Assembly: GCA_902760315.1 (NCBI GenBank) | Contig: CACWFV010000011.1 | Span: 1-64,000 of the forward strand | Source of the DNA: an uncultured Bacteroidales bacterium | GTDB lineage: Bacteria > Bacteroidota > Bacteroidia > Bacteroidales > Bacteroidaceae | Length of the DNA stretch: 64,000 nt | Direction: 5' to 3' | Shown: positions 52,601 through 59,905 of the stretch, piece by piece | How positions within the stretch are numbered: the stretch's first letter is position 1 | Layout: each line of letters begins with the position of its first letter | The notes under the pieces: generated by a model | Database searches by the model: none | The model's input: only the letters and a program-made list of their open reading frames with translations | Told to the model about the DNA's origin: nothing | Made by a program: the position numbers and the translations under genes

Positions 52601-55493
52601 TCAGCCTTTCACCATCTACGACGAGTGTACGCTGAACGTCCACTTCAAGCCGTCGTCGTCGCCTATCGACCTGGCCATCCAGGAGCCAGTGCTCAACACC
52701 GACAACGAGAAGGGTCTGCTGGACATGAAGCTCTCGAACTTCAACCGCCAGTTCAAGAACCTGAAGAACGTCGGCGTGCAGTACCGCTTCCAGGGCAACA
52801 CGCAGTGGACCGACCTGTTTACGTGGTGGGTCAATCCTACTGACACCATCGGCCGCGACACCGTGAGCAACGCCCTGCTGCCCGAAAAGGGCGACCTGCA
52901 CTACACGGTGGATATGCTGAGCAACCTCGCCTTCCCTGAGGGCGGCTACGAGTTCCGCGCCTTCACCACCACGCCCTACGGCACAGAGCTGGTCAGCGTG
53001 TACAGCGACCCCGTCGCCGTCACCAAGGACATGACACGGCCGCGCAACCTCTATACACCAGCCCCCACTAACGGCATCTTGCGCTATGGCGACCAGCTGG
53101 CCATCGAGTTCAACGAGGACATCGTGCCGGGCTATGTGGGCGACGACAACGTCATCGTCACCGCCAAGCTGAACAGCCGTCAGGTGAACCACGACGTAGC
53201 CTACCAGATTATTCCCTTCCTCAACATGCCGAGGACGGTGAACCCCGTGTTCTTGAAGGGTGACTTCGCCATCGACTTCTGGCTGAACTGGCACGATCCG
53301 GGCATCATCCTCCACCAGGGAGCCGGCACAGACAACTTCGCGCTGGGCATTGACGATGCCGGCCACGTGAAGGTGACCATTGCCAAGGCACAGTTTGTCA
53401 GCACAGACACCGTGCCGAAGGACGAGTGGGTGTTCTTTGCCCTGAGCTACAATGCCGCCAAGATGACGTTCGACATCCTGGCACAGTATGGCGAGACCAC
53501 CGTCGACCTGTTTGAGAACGAGCCCGTGACCACACAGAACGTGCAAGTGGTGAACTACGCTACGGACAACCACCTCTACTTAGGACATATCTGGGCTGAC
53601 ATACACGGGCTGAGCCTCTACAACATCTGCCACGACGTACATGAGGCGGCAGCCACCAAGTATCAGGCCAAGGACAACTACATCTACGGACTGGCCAACT
53701 ACTGGCCCATGGACGAGGGCCACGGCTCCATAGCCGCTGACCAGCGCCACACACACGATTTTGCCGTATATGACTCGTGGACGCTCAACAACCGCAACTA
53801 CTCGCTGCGCATCAACAAGCCGGAAGGCGCCCAGGCCGACATCACACGTGTCGGCACCGGACAGGGCGACAGCTATGCCATCGAGATGTGGTATAACAAG
53901 AGCGGCGCCAAGGACGAGGTGGTCTGGGAGACCGCCACGCCTACCGTCGACGGCGACCTGCTGGCCAGTGAGTCAAAGCTACGCCTGCGCTACGACTCGG
54001 TGCAGAGCCTGGTGCTCGACTATGGCAAGAAGTCGATGGTCGTGGCCAGCCATGAGGACTTCCCCGACCTGCGCCGCTGGCACCATGTGGCACTGAACGT
54101 GGTGCGCGGACAGGCCGCCTCGTTCTACCTGGACGGACAGCGCACGGCCGTCATTGCCGAGCGCGACGTGCCGCCCATCGAGGGCACCACGCTCAACGTG
54201 GGACGGAACAACGAGGTGATGGCCTTCGCCGACGAGTTGCGCATCTGGCATGCCGCACTCAGCGAGAGCCGCCTGCTCAGTAACATCTACAACACCATCG
54301 ATACCGCCGACGTCTACTCGCGTGGACTGGTGGCCTACTATCCGTTCGAGAAGACGGGCGAGGAGAACGGCGTGGTGACGAAGGTGGCGACGATGGAGAA
54401 CATGGCTCCCAACCTGGCGGCAGGGTCGGCCAAGGAGATTGCCTTCGATCGGGACAATCTGTTTATCCACACGCCGCCGCTGAAGAACGCTCCCGACGAG
54501 ACGCGCCTGATAGCCTCGCCGGTGGCCTCGGAGCGCAAGGTGGTCATCAACCTGACAGGTGCCGGCATCTCGCCGCGCGACATCGAGGGAACGACGCTGA
54601 ACGTCACCGTCGACCGCGTCCACGACCTGCACGGCAACACGTCGCTGCCCATCCGCTGGACGGCATACGTGCAGCAGAACACGCTGAAGTGGACGAAGGA
54701 CTCGGTGAACATCAACAAGATGTACGGCGACATCCATACCTTCGACGTCACCATCGAGAACAAGAGCGGCAATACGGAGTACTACACCTTATATAATATG
54801 CCTCAGTGGCTCTCGCTGGTTGACAGCGAGCAAAGCGACGAGGTGGCACCACTCTCCACGAAGGTGCTTCGCTTCCAGGTGAACCCGCTGGTGCCCGTGG
54901 GCAACTATGAGGTGACCATCGGTGTGCAGGGCAACAACCAGATACTGGAGCCGCTACGCGTGGTGATGAAGGTACGTGGCGAGAAACCTAATTGGACCGT
55001 TGACCCGACGCTGTATGAGCACCAGATGAACTACATCGGACAGGTGCGCATCGGCGGCATCCTGATAGAGAACTCGGAGAGCATGGTGGCTGCCTTCATC
55101 GACGGCGAGTGCCGTGGCGTGGCATCGCCTGAGCAGGTGCGCGGCGCGGCCTACGTGACGATGACCGTCTATGGCAACGGCGACACCGATGCCGGCAAGC
55201 CCATCAGCTTCCGCATCTGGGATGCCTCGGCAGGTATCGCCTACACGGATGTCAATATTGCAGCGTTCAACGGTTCTGCCGTTGAAAGCACCTTCCAACT
55301 CAATGTCGTAAGAGGTTCGTTCGACCAGCCCGTCATTTGGACAAAGGGTACCGACGTGGAGCAGAACCTGAAGCTGAACCAGAACTGGAACTGGGTGGCT
55401 CTGGGCGTGCGTCCTGCCAACCAGCACCCGGCTGCCGCCATGGGAGGTCTTCATCAAGGACAAGGCATCAACGATGATCTTCAGCAACGGTAA
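46677..55493 (+). CDS. Giant secreted multidomain protein with LamG-like domains (main frame, 3'-frameshifted)
   Basis: A 2,938-residue frame that should continue in two further frames to 56402 (about 3,240 residues intact). A signal peptide covers residues 1-33 (MRKITKNRHGG then a Leu/Val-rich core ending NPAWA). Fibronectin-III-like modules lie around 360-680. Concanavalin/LamG-like domains lie near 730-910, 2175-2335 and 2390-2545, each with FVDDVRLW- or FADELRIW-type ends and a YWPFDEG or YYPFEK motif. Carboxypeptidase-regulatory-like modules lie near 960-1090. A module with MVAAFIDGECRGVA near 2800 recurs near the true C-terminus. The start is ATG 46677; the GTG upstream is unlikely. It is probably a cell-surface adhesin-like protein; binding partners are unknown. 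Confidence 0.8.
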   Translation: MRKITKNRHGGFGLQVLLLMLVMLVGGGNPAWAWIYPVNTEKTLNDPGGGTCKFTGKSEWGGFYKKINNGGFGFYGFDNAAFETKLNFKVDEQKFIWEFDIRMWFFEAKCWDYDNNKFRGEVYVVTSDDVKHLIGTWSWDYTIASWIQNVWEDETWGKVVVSGDGDYDCRVTYAPSGQAVEDGVKAIVMKHSVSNDATNGATMYEVQYEKSINFNSLTADTPMPKLTVDWDTDAKLAFKATGVPDKRGKNGWRDQYYDLQLYYYNIGQQNSNASFGTTKGGFNISNVSNGKMDVAFSYWPLTTSEAAATCAYTVPVYVKYQGCSDVSYASNFIQNSVFKQPSVAHGFIKPYTRPATLDVQFDKWNKKNVVTWTPQTEAKGYDGTTEVDVACRNDGKWYVIRYDKNSPATDYKVLGTLKGDAATLQLDDADIDYDKEYKYRVIFLPSILESKYKDNLAKLPGYNRTHNNTDLWEEKTVSTKMEVPIRLSQDKTHDKAVRLIWNYSIPLNGLTWAVEYKQTGEKTWLSRTETIPVDPSQTEASTDFSGTVCDPVTYRIKTTIGGKILYSDTLSTTLPSGSYISDVTATTGTEETEVKVKWKVKNPDIINDIYYRVLRRPIGAEGPDSWTELTSSVHGTATEYEYTDTRPLAGTYYEYTVEAYGAKCGDQLMKSDAVVTPGFSQARGTITGHISFGSGTAVAGVRVNLVKSSTDDANSQPQFLSRRIDGEGAGLQWRANSEKYDNVLNGQQPLTLQLWARPQSTAAGGASQQQLVQIAGALELGVKESGGRFHLYAIDRSKGGKTVKEFTGLVFDNIDFTHVAATYNGGTWTFYVGSETLQKATMTAAATTWNAVSSTTATLPTLSIGGPAATRSQGSGFKGFVDDVRLWQRALTEAEITENYIRIQGGTESGMVLYWPFDEGLSVQRYAFDIARQDGLYQLNHPEVGVNVVPDASCPQHLKLYGMTDSEGDYIIKGVPFQQGGTNYKIVPELGIHEFAPATRTMFVSPTSLTANNIDFEDVSSFPMEGRVTYAGTNIPVEGIRLYVDGELQTKQGKVVETDANGRYLMSVPIGKHYVEASLDGHTMVAGGRFPLQDEHNFDGPVVYDFQDSTLVNFVGRVSGATKNDTLAVGFGASNNNIGVAKITLKLNSENLLFNYDGEKAGTVERPFQSDTTAIRSHAWAGKGSDAKYIYIETDSTTGEFSALLPPMKYIVKSITIPSTKDNIEFTTLPQIDLTSVKKELKDSLLLPTAAGDSVWHYYTYNTKMVKTHFAEPQLVMTQQGSEGFGEREMLKYAVSPTVTQDIKDIWTRENDGSIKYNYDYPVFARNKEYKFDVRGYEVYTNYDTGTARNDTVAMNGLVVTVANEMSNIQDVVARVIDPTQTELKDGAVVNLKRTQLRLDRDGTNTITFTTGAPNVTAPYTRHFSMTYERNNRTYSGQQLDGIVLGELTNGDNFVTAGPDHVDMVLRDPPGATGKVTWKTGSSNTKLYNSVEGAYLDEDVAVDMMWGTNISTAVGLGVAIISSTDAHQTLTVGQEGSYTWEWRDDSTFVTTTASDISSSTGMKYVGAKGDLFIGKSHNYIIGTCRKLGFHLESGGIVLGLKEAVSINDSISTDFIFSTREIEETMIPKLNDARNGLLQYADSLAAVNYKNTTENDVYLTWKKPTDSDYGQDKTYVWKPGTKGKSQDMVLYYNQSVKNWKQRLADNEQDKVEAMEARDKYFKENRSFDGGSNYVYSVRHDSIYASTYETSTKVGGKLSFQSNIFVNYAASFGMNIEADVASGYIGSSVVGDEDGNRTSYAEFEYELSDGNSGTDFSVDIYKSPRGWGDIFVLRGGQSYNPYEGEVLAEYYEPEKKHVISYGTERMEQPVIRISTDGEVGATSATLTDIPAGGTGQFTLHLTNGTTTNQTVPFTYILEIAEIFNQQGLQVLMDGVPADGRGIYIPAGETVKKVITVRQTDQSVLDYEGVTIWFESQYQPFTIYDECTLNVHFKPSSSPIDLAIQEPVLNTDNEKGLLDMKLSNFNRQFKNLKNVGVQYRFQGNTQWTDLFTWWVNPTDTIGRDTVSNALLPEKGDLHYTVDMLSNLAFPEGGYEFRAFTTTPYGTELVSVYSDPVAVTKDMTRPRNLYTPAPTNGILRYGDQLAIEFNEDIVPGYVGDDNVIVTAKLNSRQVNHDVAYQIIPFLNMPRTVNPVFLKGDFAIDFWLNWHDPGIILHQGAGTDNFALGIDDAGHVKVTIAKAQFVSTDTVPKDEWVFFALSYNAAKMTFDILAQYGETTVDLFENEPVTTQNVQVVNYATDNHLYLGHIWADIHGLSLYNICHDVHEAAATKYQAKDNYIYGLANYWPMDEGHGSIAADQRHTHDFAVYDSWTLNNRNYSLRINKPEGAQADITRVGTGQGDSYAIEMWYNKSGAKDEVVWETATPTVDGDLLASESKLRLRYDSVQSLVLDYGKKSMVVASHEDFPDLRRWHHVALNVVRGQAASFYLDGQRTAVIAERDVPPIEGTTLNVGRNNEVMAFADELRIWHAALSESRLLSNIYNTIDTADVYSRGLVAYYPFEKTGEENGVVTKVATMENMAPNLAAGSAKEIAFDRDNLFIHTPPLKNAPDETRLIASPVASERKVVINLTGAGISPRDIEGTTLNVTVDRVHDLHGNTSLPIRWTAYVQQNTLKWTKDSVNINKMYGDIHTFDVTIENKSGNTEYYTLYNMPQWLSLVDSEQSDEVAPLSTKVLRFQVNPLVPVGNYEVTIGVQGNNQILEPLRVVMKVRGEKPNWTVDPTLYEHQMNYIGQVRIGGILIENSESMVAAFIDGECRGVASPEQVRGAAYVTMTVYGNGDTDAGKPISFRIWDASAGIAYTDVNIAAFNGSAVESTFQLNVVRGSFDQPVIWTKGTDVEQNLKLNQNWNWVALGVRPANQHPAAAMGGLHQGQGINDDLQQR

Positions 55494-55995
55494 CAATTGG
55501 ATGCCGGAGGATGCACAGATAAAGGCCGCCACGATGTACAAGATGAAGATCAGCCCCGTCGTGGAAGGACAGCAGATGCCTGAGCAGGTGCCCGTAACGG
55601 GTGAGCAGCTGAAGCTGAAGGAAACGCCCGTCACGCTGACACCAGGATGGAACTGGATAGGCTATACGCCACTGACGACGATGACCCTCGGCCAGGCGCT
55701 GGCTGCCGCCAACCCGCAGGTGGGCGACTGCGTGAAGTCGCAGCATGGCATCGCCTTCTACAGTCAGAACGGCTGGGAGGGTAGTCTGAAAGCCTTAGAA
55801 AGCGGACACGGCTATATGTATAACAGCACGGCCAGCAAGCTGAAGTCGTTTGTCTATCCTGACGCTACAGGCACGAACCGTGCGGCGGCAAGAAGGACGC
55901 TCCTCAATGCTGAGTCTCAGTCCGAAAGTCAGAAGACGAGACTCTTCGCGCCGCGCCTGCCGTCGGCAACTACCCCGAAAATATGTCGATGGTGA
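55474..55995 (+). CDS. Giant protein, second segment in shifted frame
   Basis: The frame from about 55444 to 55950 continues the giant protein: EVFIKDKAS, then GWNWIGYTPLTTMTLGQAL, matching the NWNWVALG pattern just before the shift. The switch fits one extra G in GGG at 55442-55444. The first ATG in this frame is at 55474, but there is no ribosome binding site or signal peptide, so it is not an independent gene. The frame then shifts back near 55911-55960, after NAESQSESQ. Confidence 0.75.
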   Translation: MIFSNGNNWMPEDAQIKAATMYKMKISPVVEGQQMPEQVPVTGEQLKLKETPVTLTPGWNWIGYTPLTTMTLGQALAAANPQVGDCVKSQHGIAFYSQNGWEGSLKALESGHGYMYNSTASKLKSFVYPDATGTNRAAARRTLLNAESQSESQKTRLFAPRLPSATTPKICRW

Positions 55996-56402
55996 TTGCA
56001 CTGAAGGACGGTGAACAGAGCGTTGACACCTGTGAGGTGGCAGCCTACATCGGTGGCGAGTGCCGCGGCGCTACACGTGCCAACGGTGGACTCTACTATC
56101 TCATCATCGCCGGTGAGGGCAGCGGACAGTCGATAGAGTTGCGCACCTGTATCAATGGTGAGACGGTGGTCATCGACAACACACTGACCTATATCAGCGA
56201 CGTGAACATCGGCACACCGTGGAATCCCTACGTCATCGACCTGAACGAAATGCGGACAGGTATCAGCACCATTGCTGCTGACGATGCCGACGGCGATTCA
56301 GACTGGTGGACGCTGCAGGGCTTCAAGATTGGCCGCAAGCCTACCCAGCCTGGTGTGTATATCCACCACGGCAACAAGGTCGTGATTAAGCGAGTGAAGT
56401 GA
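55983..56402 (+). CDS. Giant protein, C-terminal segment back in the original frame
   Basis: 139 residues in the same frame as the main giant protein frame. The segment EVAAYIGGECRGATR and the following strands repeat the MVAAFIDGECRGVA module of the main part, and the end (WTLQGFKIGRKPTQPGVYIHHG followed by basic KVVIKRVK, shown here in part) resembles the short C-terminal GVYI-x-x-GKKVV-type tails of Prevotella secreted proteins, possibly a type IX secretion signal. Not a separate gene; its first ATG lies inside the preceding segment. Confidence 0.75.
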   Translation: MSMVIALKDGEQSVDTCEVAAYIGGECRGATRANGGLYYLIIAGEGSGQSIELRTCINGETVVIDNTLTYISDVNIGTPWNPYVIDLNEMRTGISTIAADDADGDSDWWTLQGFKIGRKPTQPGVYIHHGNKVVIKRVK

Positions 56403-56420
56403 GAGAAAAGTCTCTCACTT
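56397..56420 (+). terminator. Hairpin at the end of the giant gene
   Basis: AAGTGAGAGA (56397-56406) pairs perfectly with TCTCTCACTT (56411-56420), with a 4 base loop; the stop codon TGA (56400-56402) lies in the left arm. No T-tract follows, so it may be a processing or stability hairpin rather than a terminator. The stretch 56421-56620 shows nothing further recognisable. Confidence 0.5.
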
Positions 56421-56620
56421 CCGAGCGTGAACGAGCTCGAGCAAAGCTCAAGGTCGTAATTAAACTGAAGAAATAATATCAATTACAACGACGTTTCCTT
56501 TCCTAAAGATGAAAAAGGGTCTGTGATATGAATGAAATGAGAATATTGATGCAAATCAATAAAACGGCGGGCATCAGGATAAATAGATGGCGGGAAGGCC
56601 GGCAAGAGGAATTTTTCCTG

Positions 56621-56628
56621 TAACTTTG
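56621..56628 (+). promoter_or_regulatory. -7 box of the 31-residue membrane peptide gene
   Basis: TAACTTTG followed by GCAGCTGC, 69 bases before the peptide's ATG. No TTTG at -33. Confidence 0.6.
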
Positions 56629-56697
56629 CAGCTGCAATCGTGATGATTGCTCACTGTTTCATTAGGTTTATAGTTAAATTGATTTAAGGTAAAGATT

Positions 56698-56793
56698 ATG
56701 TTATTAGATTATCAGACGACGATGTTGTTGGCCATGGTGACTATTGCCACCATCTTGAGTGTTATTACGCTGGTCAATACCGACATTCGTTAA
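56698..56793 (+). CDS. 31-residue predicted membrane microprotein
   Basis: An ATG at 56698 is preceded by an AAGG-containing ribosome-binding stretch (GATTTAAGGTAAAGATT) and opens a frame of 31 residues. MLLDYQTT is followed by a single hydrophobic helix of about 18 residues (MLLAMVTIATILSVITLV) and the tail NTDIR. Promoter-like -7 box upstream, perfect terminator 4 bases after the stop: a self-contained transcription unit. Unknown family. The alternative is that the RNA is the functional product and the frame is incidental. Confidence 0.6.
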   Translation: MLLDYQTTMLLAMVTIATILSVITLVNTDIR

Positions 56794-56797
56794 TGGG

Positions 56798-56840
56798 AAA
56801 GAGCACGGAGTGAGCGATTCATACCGTGCTCTTTTTGTTT
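56798..56840 (+). terminator. Rho-independent terminator of the microprotein gene
   Basis: AAAGAGCACGG (56798-56808) and CCGTGCTCTTT (56824-56834) form an 11 bp perfect stem with a 15 base loop, followed by TTGTTT. Confidence 0.85.
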
Positions 56841-56921
56841 ACAAAACATAAAAACGAGCCTTTTATGATATATTTTACTTAATAAAAGGTAGAAAAATGC
56901 TCAAAATTCGGGAATTGTGCG

Positions 56922-56929
56922 TAACTTTG
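56922..56929 (+). promoter_or_regulatory. -7 box of the DUF6242 lipoprotein gene
   Basis: TAACTTTG, 30 bases before the ATG at 56960; no clear -33 box. Confidence 0.6.
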
Positions 56930-56959
56930 CACGGAATTTTGGAATAAAGACAGAATTGG

Positions 56960-58411
56960 ATGAAACAGATAAAGACAATATACCTGTTGGCCGCCATACT
57001 CGTTGGTAGTTTGGCAGCATGTACGAAAGCAGACAATACGGAGGTGACGCTCTACGACGATGCTGCCGTCGTCAGCTTTACGCTGGGTACGGTGAACCGC
57101 TACGTGGACGGCGTGAAGAGCGCGGTTGCGGGCAGCAACTATACCTTTCATATAGATCAGATAAACCGTACCATCTATAATACCGACTCATTGCCCCTGG
57201 GTACGGACGTCAGTCGCGTGGTATGCACGCTGACCACCTATGCCAACAGCAGTCCCTACCTTGTGGACGAGGACGAGACGGCCATGACCTATTATAACGG
57301 GACGGACAGCATAGACTTTACCAATCCGCGCAAATTCCGCATCGTGTCAAGCAGTGCCATGGGATATACCGACTATACCGTCAAGGTGAACGTGCATAAG
57401 TCTGACCCTGATGCCTTTACGTGGAAGAAGATGGCCGACCTGCCGGTGATGACCGGTCTGCGCAGTCTGACCTTCGACAACCGCCTCTATGTCTTTGGCA
57501 ACGAGGGAGGCACCACGAAAGCCTACTACACCACCGACGGCACGTCGTGGACAGCCGCCGAGCTGCCTGCGCTGACCCAGGCCGGCGCCTGGCAGAGTGC
57601 GGTAGCCAGCAACGACTCGCTCTACTTGCTGGACGGCACGTCGATATACCGTTCGGACGACGCACGGACGTGGGTTAAGGAGAATAACGAACTGCCGGAG
57701 GGCATCACCCTGCAGCGCCTGCTGGGTGCCAGCACCGCCGAGGTGTATGCATTGGCCACCAATGGCAGTCTGTTGACGAAATACTGCGACGACGAGTTCC
57801 CCCTCTGGGTTCAGGCCACGGATGAGACCAACTACAGCTTTGACGAGCAGCCCACACAGGATTTCGCTATGATTAGCTACCCGATGGCCTGGTCTGACAG
57901 TACGGACTGCGTGCTGTTGGCCGGCAACAAGAAGGTAGGTGACACCTGGAAGAGCCGCGTGTGGCGCCGCGCCGTAGACTATAGCGATACGGGCATTGTC
58001 AGTTTGCTGATAGAATACCTGGAGGCACTGGACTTAGAGGCTGCTAACGCTCCGGAGTGGATACGCAAGTGGACTTACATGGACCGTGGCGACAACACGC
58101 GCTACGAGATGCCGGTGCTGGAGAACCTGCAGATGGTATGGTACGACGGCGTGCTGCTGGCCTTTGGCGGCAAGAGTCTGAACGATACGTCGGTAGAGCC
58201 GCTGGCGACAGTCTATAAGAGCCGCGACAACGGCATCACTTGGATACCGGAGAAGAACTTTAGCGTGACGCCTGTAGACGGCGACAGCCGCTATAATGGC
58301 GAGGCTACCGGTTTCTCGGCCAGCGTCTGCAACGGTTCCATCTGGATAGTCTTTGCAGGCACAGGCGAGGTGTGGCGTGGCCACATTAACAGACTGGCTT
58401 GGGACGATTAA
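56960..58411 (+). CDS. DUF6242-like lipoprotein with beta-propeller-like repeats
   Basis: A 483-residue lipoprotein. The signal sequence ends with VGSLAACTKAD, Cys at residue 21. An N-terminal domain of about 130 residues precedes a region with kelch-like strands (LRSLTFDNRLYVFGNEGG, AWQSAVASNDSLYLLDG, GVLLAFGGKSLND). The order and sequence agree with DUF6242, a Bacteroidales family of unknown function usually encoded before DUF6089, uppS and bamA. It probably lies in the outer membrane or periplasm. Confidence 0.75.
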   Translation: MKQIKTIYLLAAILVGSLAACTKADNTEVTLYDDAAVVSFTLGTVNRYVDGVKSAVAGSNYTFHIDQINRTIYNTDSLPLGTDVSRVVCTLTTYANSSPYLVDEDETAMTYYNGTDSIDFTNPRKFRIVSSSAMGYTDYTVKVNVHKSDPDAFTWKKMADLPVMTGLRSLTFDNRLYVFGNEGGTTKAYYTTDGTSWTAAELPALTQAGAWQSAVASNDSLYLLDGTSIYRSDDARTWVKENNELPEGITLQRLLGASTAEVYALATNGSLLTKYCDDEFPLWVQATDETNYSFDEQPTQDFAMISYPMAWSDSTDCVLLAGNKKVGDTWKSRVWRRAVDYSDTGIVSLLIEYLEALDLEAANAPEWIRKWTYMDRGDNTRYEMPVLENLQMVWYDGVLLAFGGKSLNDTSVEPLATVYKSRDNGITWIPEKNFSVTPVDGDSRYNGEATGFSASVCNGSIWIVFAGTGEVWRGHINRLAWDD

Positions 58412-58441
58412 ACATAAGGGATAAGCATTAAATATTAAGGA

Positions 58442-59116
58442 TTGAGAAACGTTGTTGTAGCCATCTTGGTGCTGCTGGCCGTTAGTGCTAAGGCACAGAC
58501 AGAGCCTGAATACCGGCTGGAAGTCGGTGCAGGGGTTGGTATGGTCACATACGAAGGCGACTTCAACGGTAACGTCTTCAACAACATGCAGCCCATGTTC
58601 ACGCTCTTGGCCAAGTATAAGTTCAACCCCCGCATGGCTGTGACCATGAATGCCAGTTATGGCAGCCTGAAGGGAGCCGCAAAGGACGTGACGTCGCATC
58701 TGCCCGAAGAGTGGACCGACTATTCGTTCAACACCAAGTTTGGCGATGTGGGTGTGCGGCTGGAGTGCAACTTCTGGCCCTACGGAACGGGAATGGAGTA
58801 TCGCGGAGCCCAGCGGCTTACACCTTATATATTTATAGGGCTGGGTGCTACCATCTTTAAGGCGGACCAGACCAAGGTGGCCATGAACCTGCCACTCGGC
58901 GTAGGTGCCAAGTATAAAGTCGGCGACCGAGTGAACGTGGCTTTAGAGTGGGCCATGCACTTCTGCGGCAGTGACCACTTGGATGGTGTCACCGATGCGC
59001 TGGACATCAAGAGCACAGGCATCTTTAAGAACACTGACTGCTATAGCCAGTTGCGGCTGTCGCTGACCTACGACCTCTGGGCAAAGTGTAAAACCTGTCA
59101 TAACGACCGTGACTAA
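58442..59116 (+). CDS. DUF6089 family outer-membrane beta-barrel protein
   Basis: A 224-residue protein with a signal peptide (MRNVVVAILVLLAVSAKAQ). The mature part, EYRLEVGAGVGMVTYEGDFNG onward, alternates beta strands as in small OmpA/OmpW-type barrels and matches DUF6089. The only possible start is TTG at 58442 with an AAGGA just upstream; in-frame stops exclude an upstream ATG. It precedes uppS by 12 bases, a fixed order in Bacteroidota that suggests an envelope biogenesis role. Confidence 0.8.
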   Translation: MRNVVVAILVLLAVSAKAQTEPEYRLEVGAGVGMVTYEGDFNGNVFNNMQPMFTLLAKYKFNPRMAVTMNASYGSLKGAAKDVTSHLPEEWTDYSFNTKFGDVGVRLECNFWPYGTGMEYRGAQRLTPYIFIGLGATIFKADQTKVAMNLPLGVGAKYKVGDRVNVALEWAMHFCGSDHLDGVTDALDIKSTGIFKNTDCYSQLRLSLTYDLWAKCKTCHNDRD

Positions 59117-59128
59117 TAATGACGAGCT

Positions 59129-59902
59129 ATGAACTATGAATTGAAATACATCCCCCAGCACATTGCCATCATCATGGATGGCAACGGACGGTGGGCCAAC
59201 GAGCGAGGCAAGGAGCGCAGCTACGGCCACCAGGCCGGCGTGGAAGCCGTGCGCCGCATCACATCAGAGTGTACCCGTCTGGGAGTGAAGTACCTGACGC
59301 TATATACGTTCTCTACCGAGAACTGGGGACGCCCGGCTGACGAGGTGGCAGCGCTGATGGGGCTGGTGCTGAGTTCGCTGGAGGACGAGATATTCATGAA
59401 GAACAACGTGCGCTTCCGCGTCATTGGCGACACCAAGCGACTGCCCGACGCCGTGCAGCAGAAACTGCGCGAGACCGAGGAACACACCGCCCAGAACGAC
59501 GCCATGACCATGGTGGTGGCGCTGAGCTATTCGAGCCGTTGGGAGATTACGGAAGCCGTACGGCAGATTGTAGCCGAGGTGCGTGAGCGCTTCGACAACC
59601 CCATGGAGGCGCTGAAGAATTTTATGGATGGCGGCATCTGGCCACAGGACATTACCGAGGAGACCATCTCCCAGCACTTGGCCACCAACTTCATGCCCGA
59701 CCCGGACCTGCTGATCCGCACGGGCGGCGAGCTGCGTATCTCCAACTACCTGCTGTGGCAGATAGCATACTCGGAGTTATACTTCTGCGACACCTACTGG
59801 CCTGACTTCGACGAGGCAGCCCTGCACAAGGCTATCGAGAGCTACCAGAAGCGCCAGCGCCGATTTGGAAAAACTGAAGAACAAGTAGAAAACGAACAAT
59901 AG
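59129..59902 (+). CDS. uppS: Isoprenyl transferase (undecaprenyl pyrophosphate synthase)
   Basis: A 257-residue cis-prenyltransferase making the C55 lipid carrier. [20 protein letters not shown] is the signature with the catalytic Asp and Arg; [14 protein letters not shown] and [18 protein letters not shown] with the conserved Arg residues follow. Full family length. bamA begins three bases after its stop, so the two are translated together. Confidence 0.96.
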   Translation: MNYELKYIPQHIAIIMDGNGRWANERGKERSYGHQAGVEAVRRITSECTRLGVKYLTLYTFSTENWGRPADEVAALMGLVLSSLEDEIFMKNNVRFRVIGDTKRLPDAVQQKLRETEEHTAQNDAMTMVVALSYSSRWEITEAVRQIVAEVRERFDNPMEALKNFMDGGIWPQDITEETISQHLATNFMPDPDLLIRTGGELRISNYLLWQIAYSELYFCDTYWPDFDEAALHKAIESYQKRQRRFGKTEEQVENEQ

Positions 59903-59905
59903 AAG

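Noticed and set aside
50130..53573. Very long minus-strand frames (438 and 489 codons) inside the giant gene
   Set aside because: They are shadows caused by the GC-rich third positions of the plus-strand gene; translations are Val/His/Gly-rich without domains.
55440..55990. Programmed ribosomal frameshifting in the giant gene
   Set aside because: No convincing slippery heptamer with downstream structure was seen at either junction, and two opposite shifts within 0.5 kb are better explained by indels. Not fully excluded.
58412..58441. Another tandem array between DUF6242 and DUF6089
   Set aside because: The spacer contains ATAAGG/ATTAAG-like words but no consistent unit length, so I do not call a repeat.
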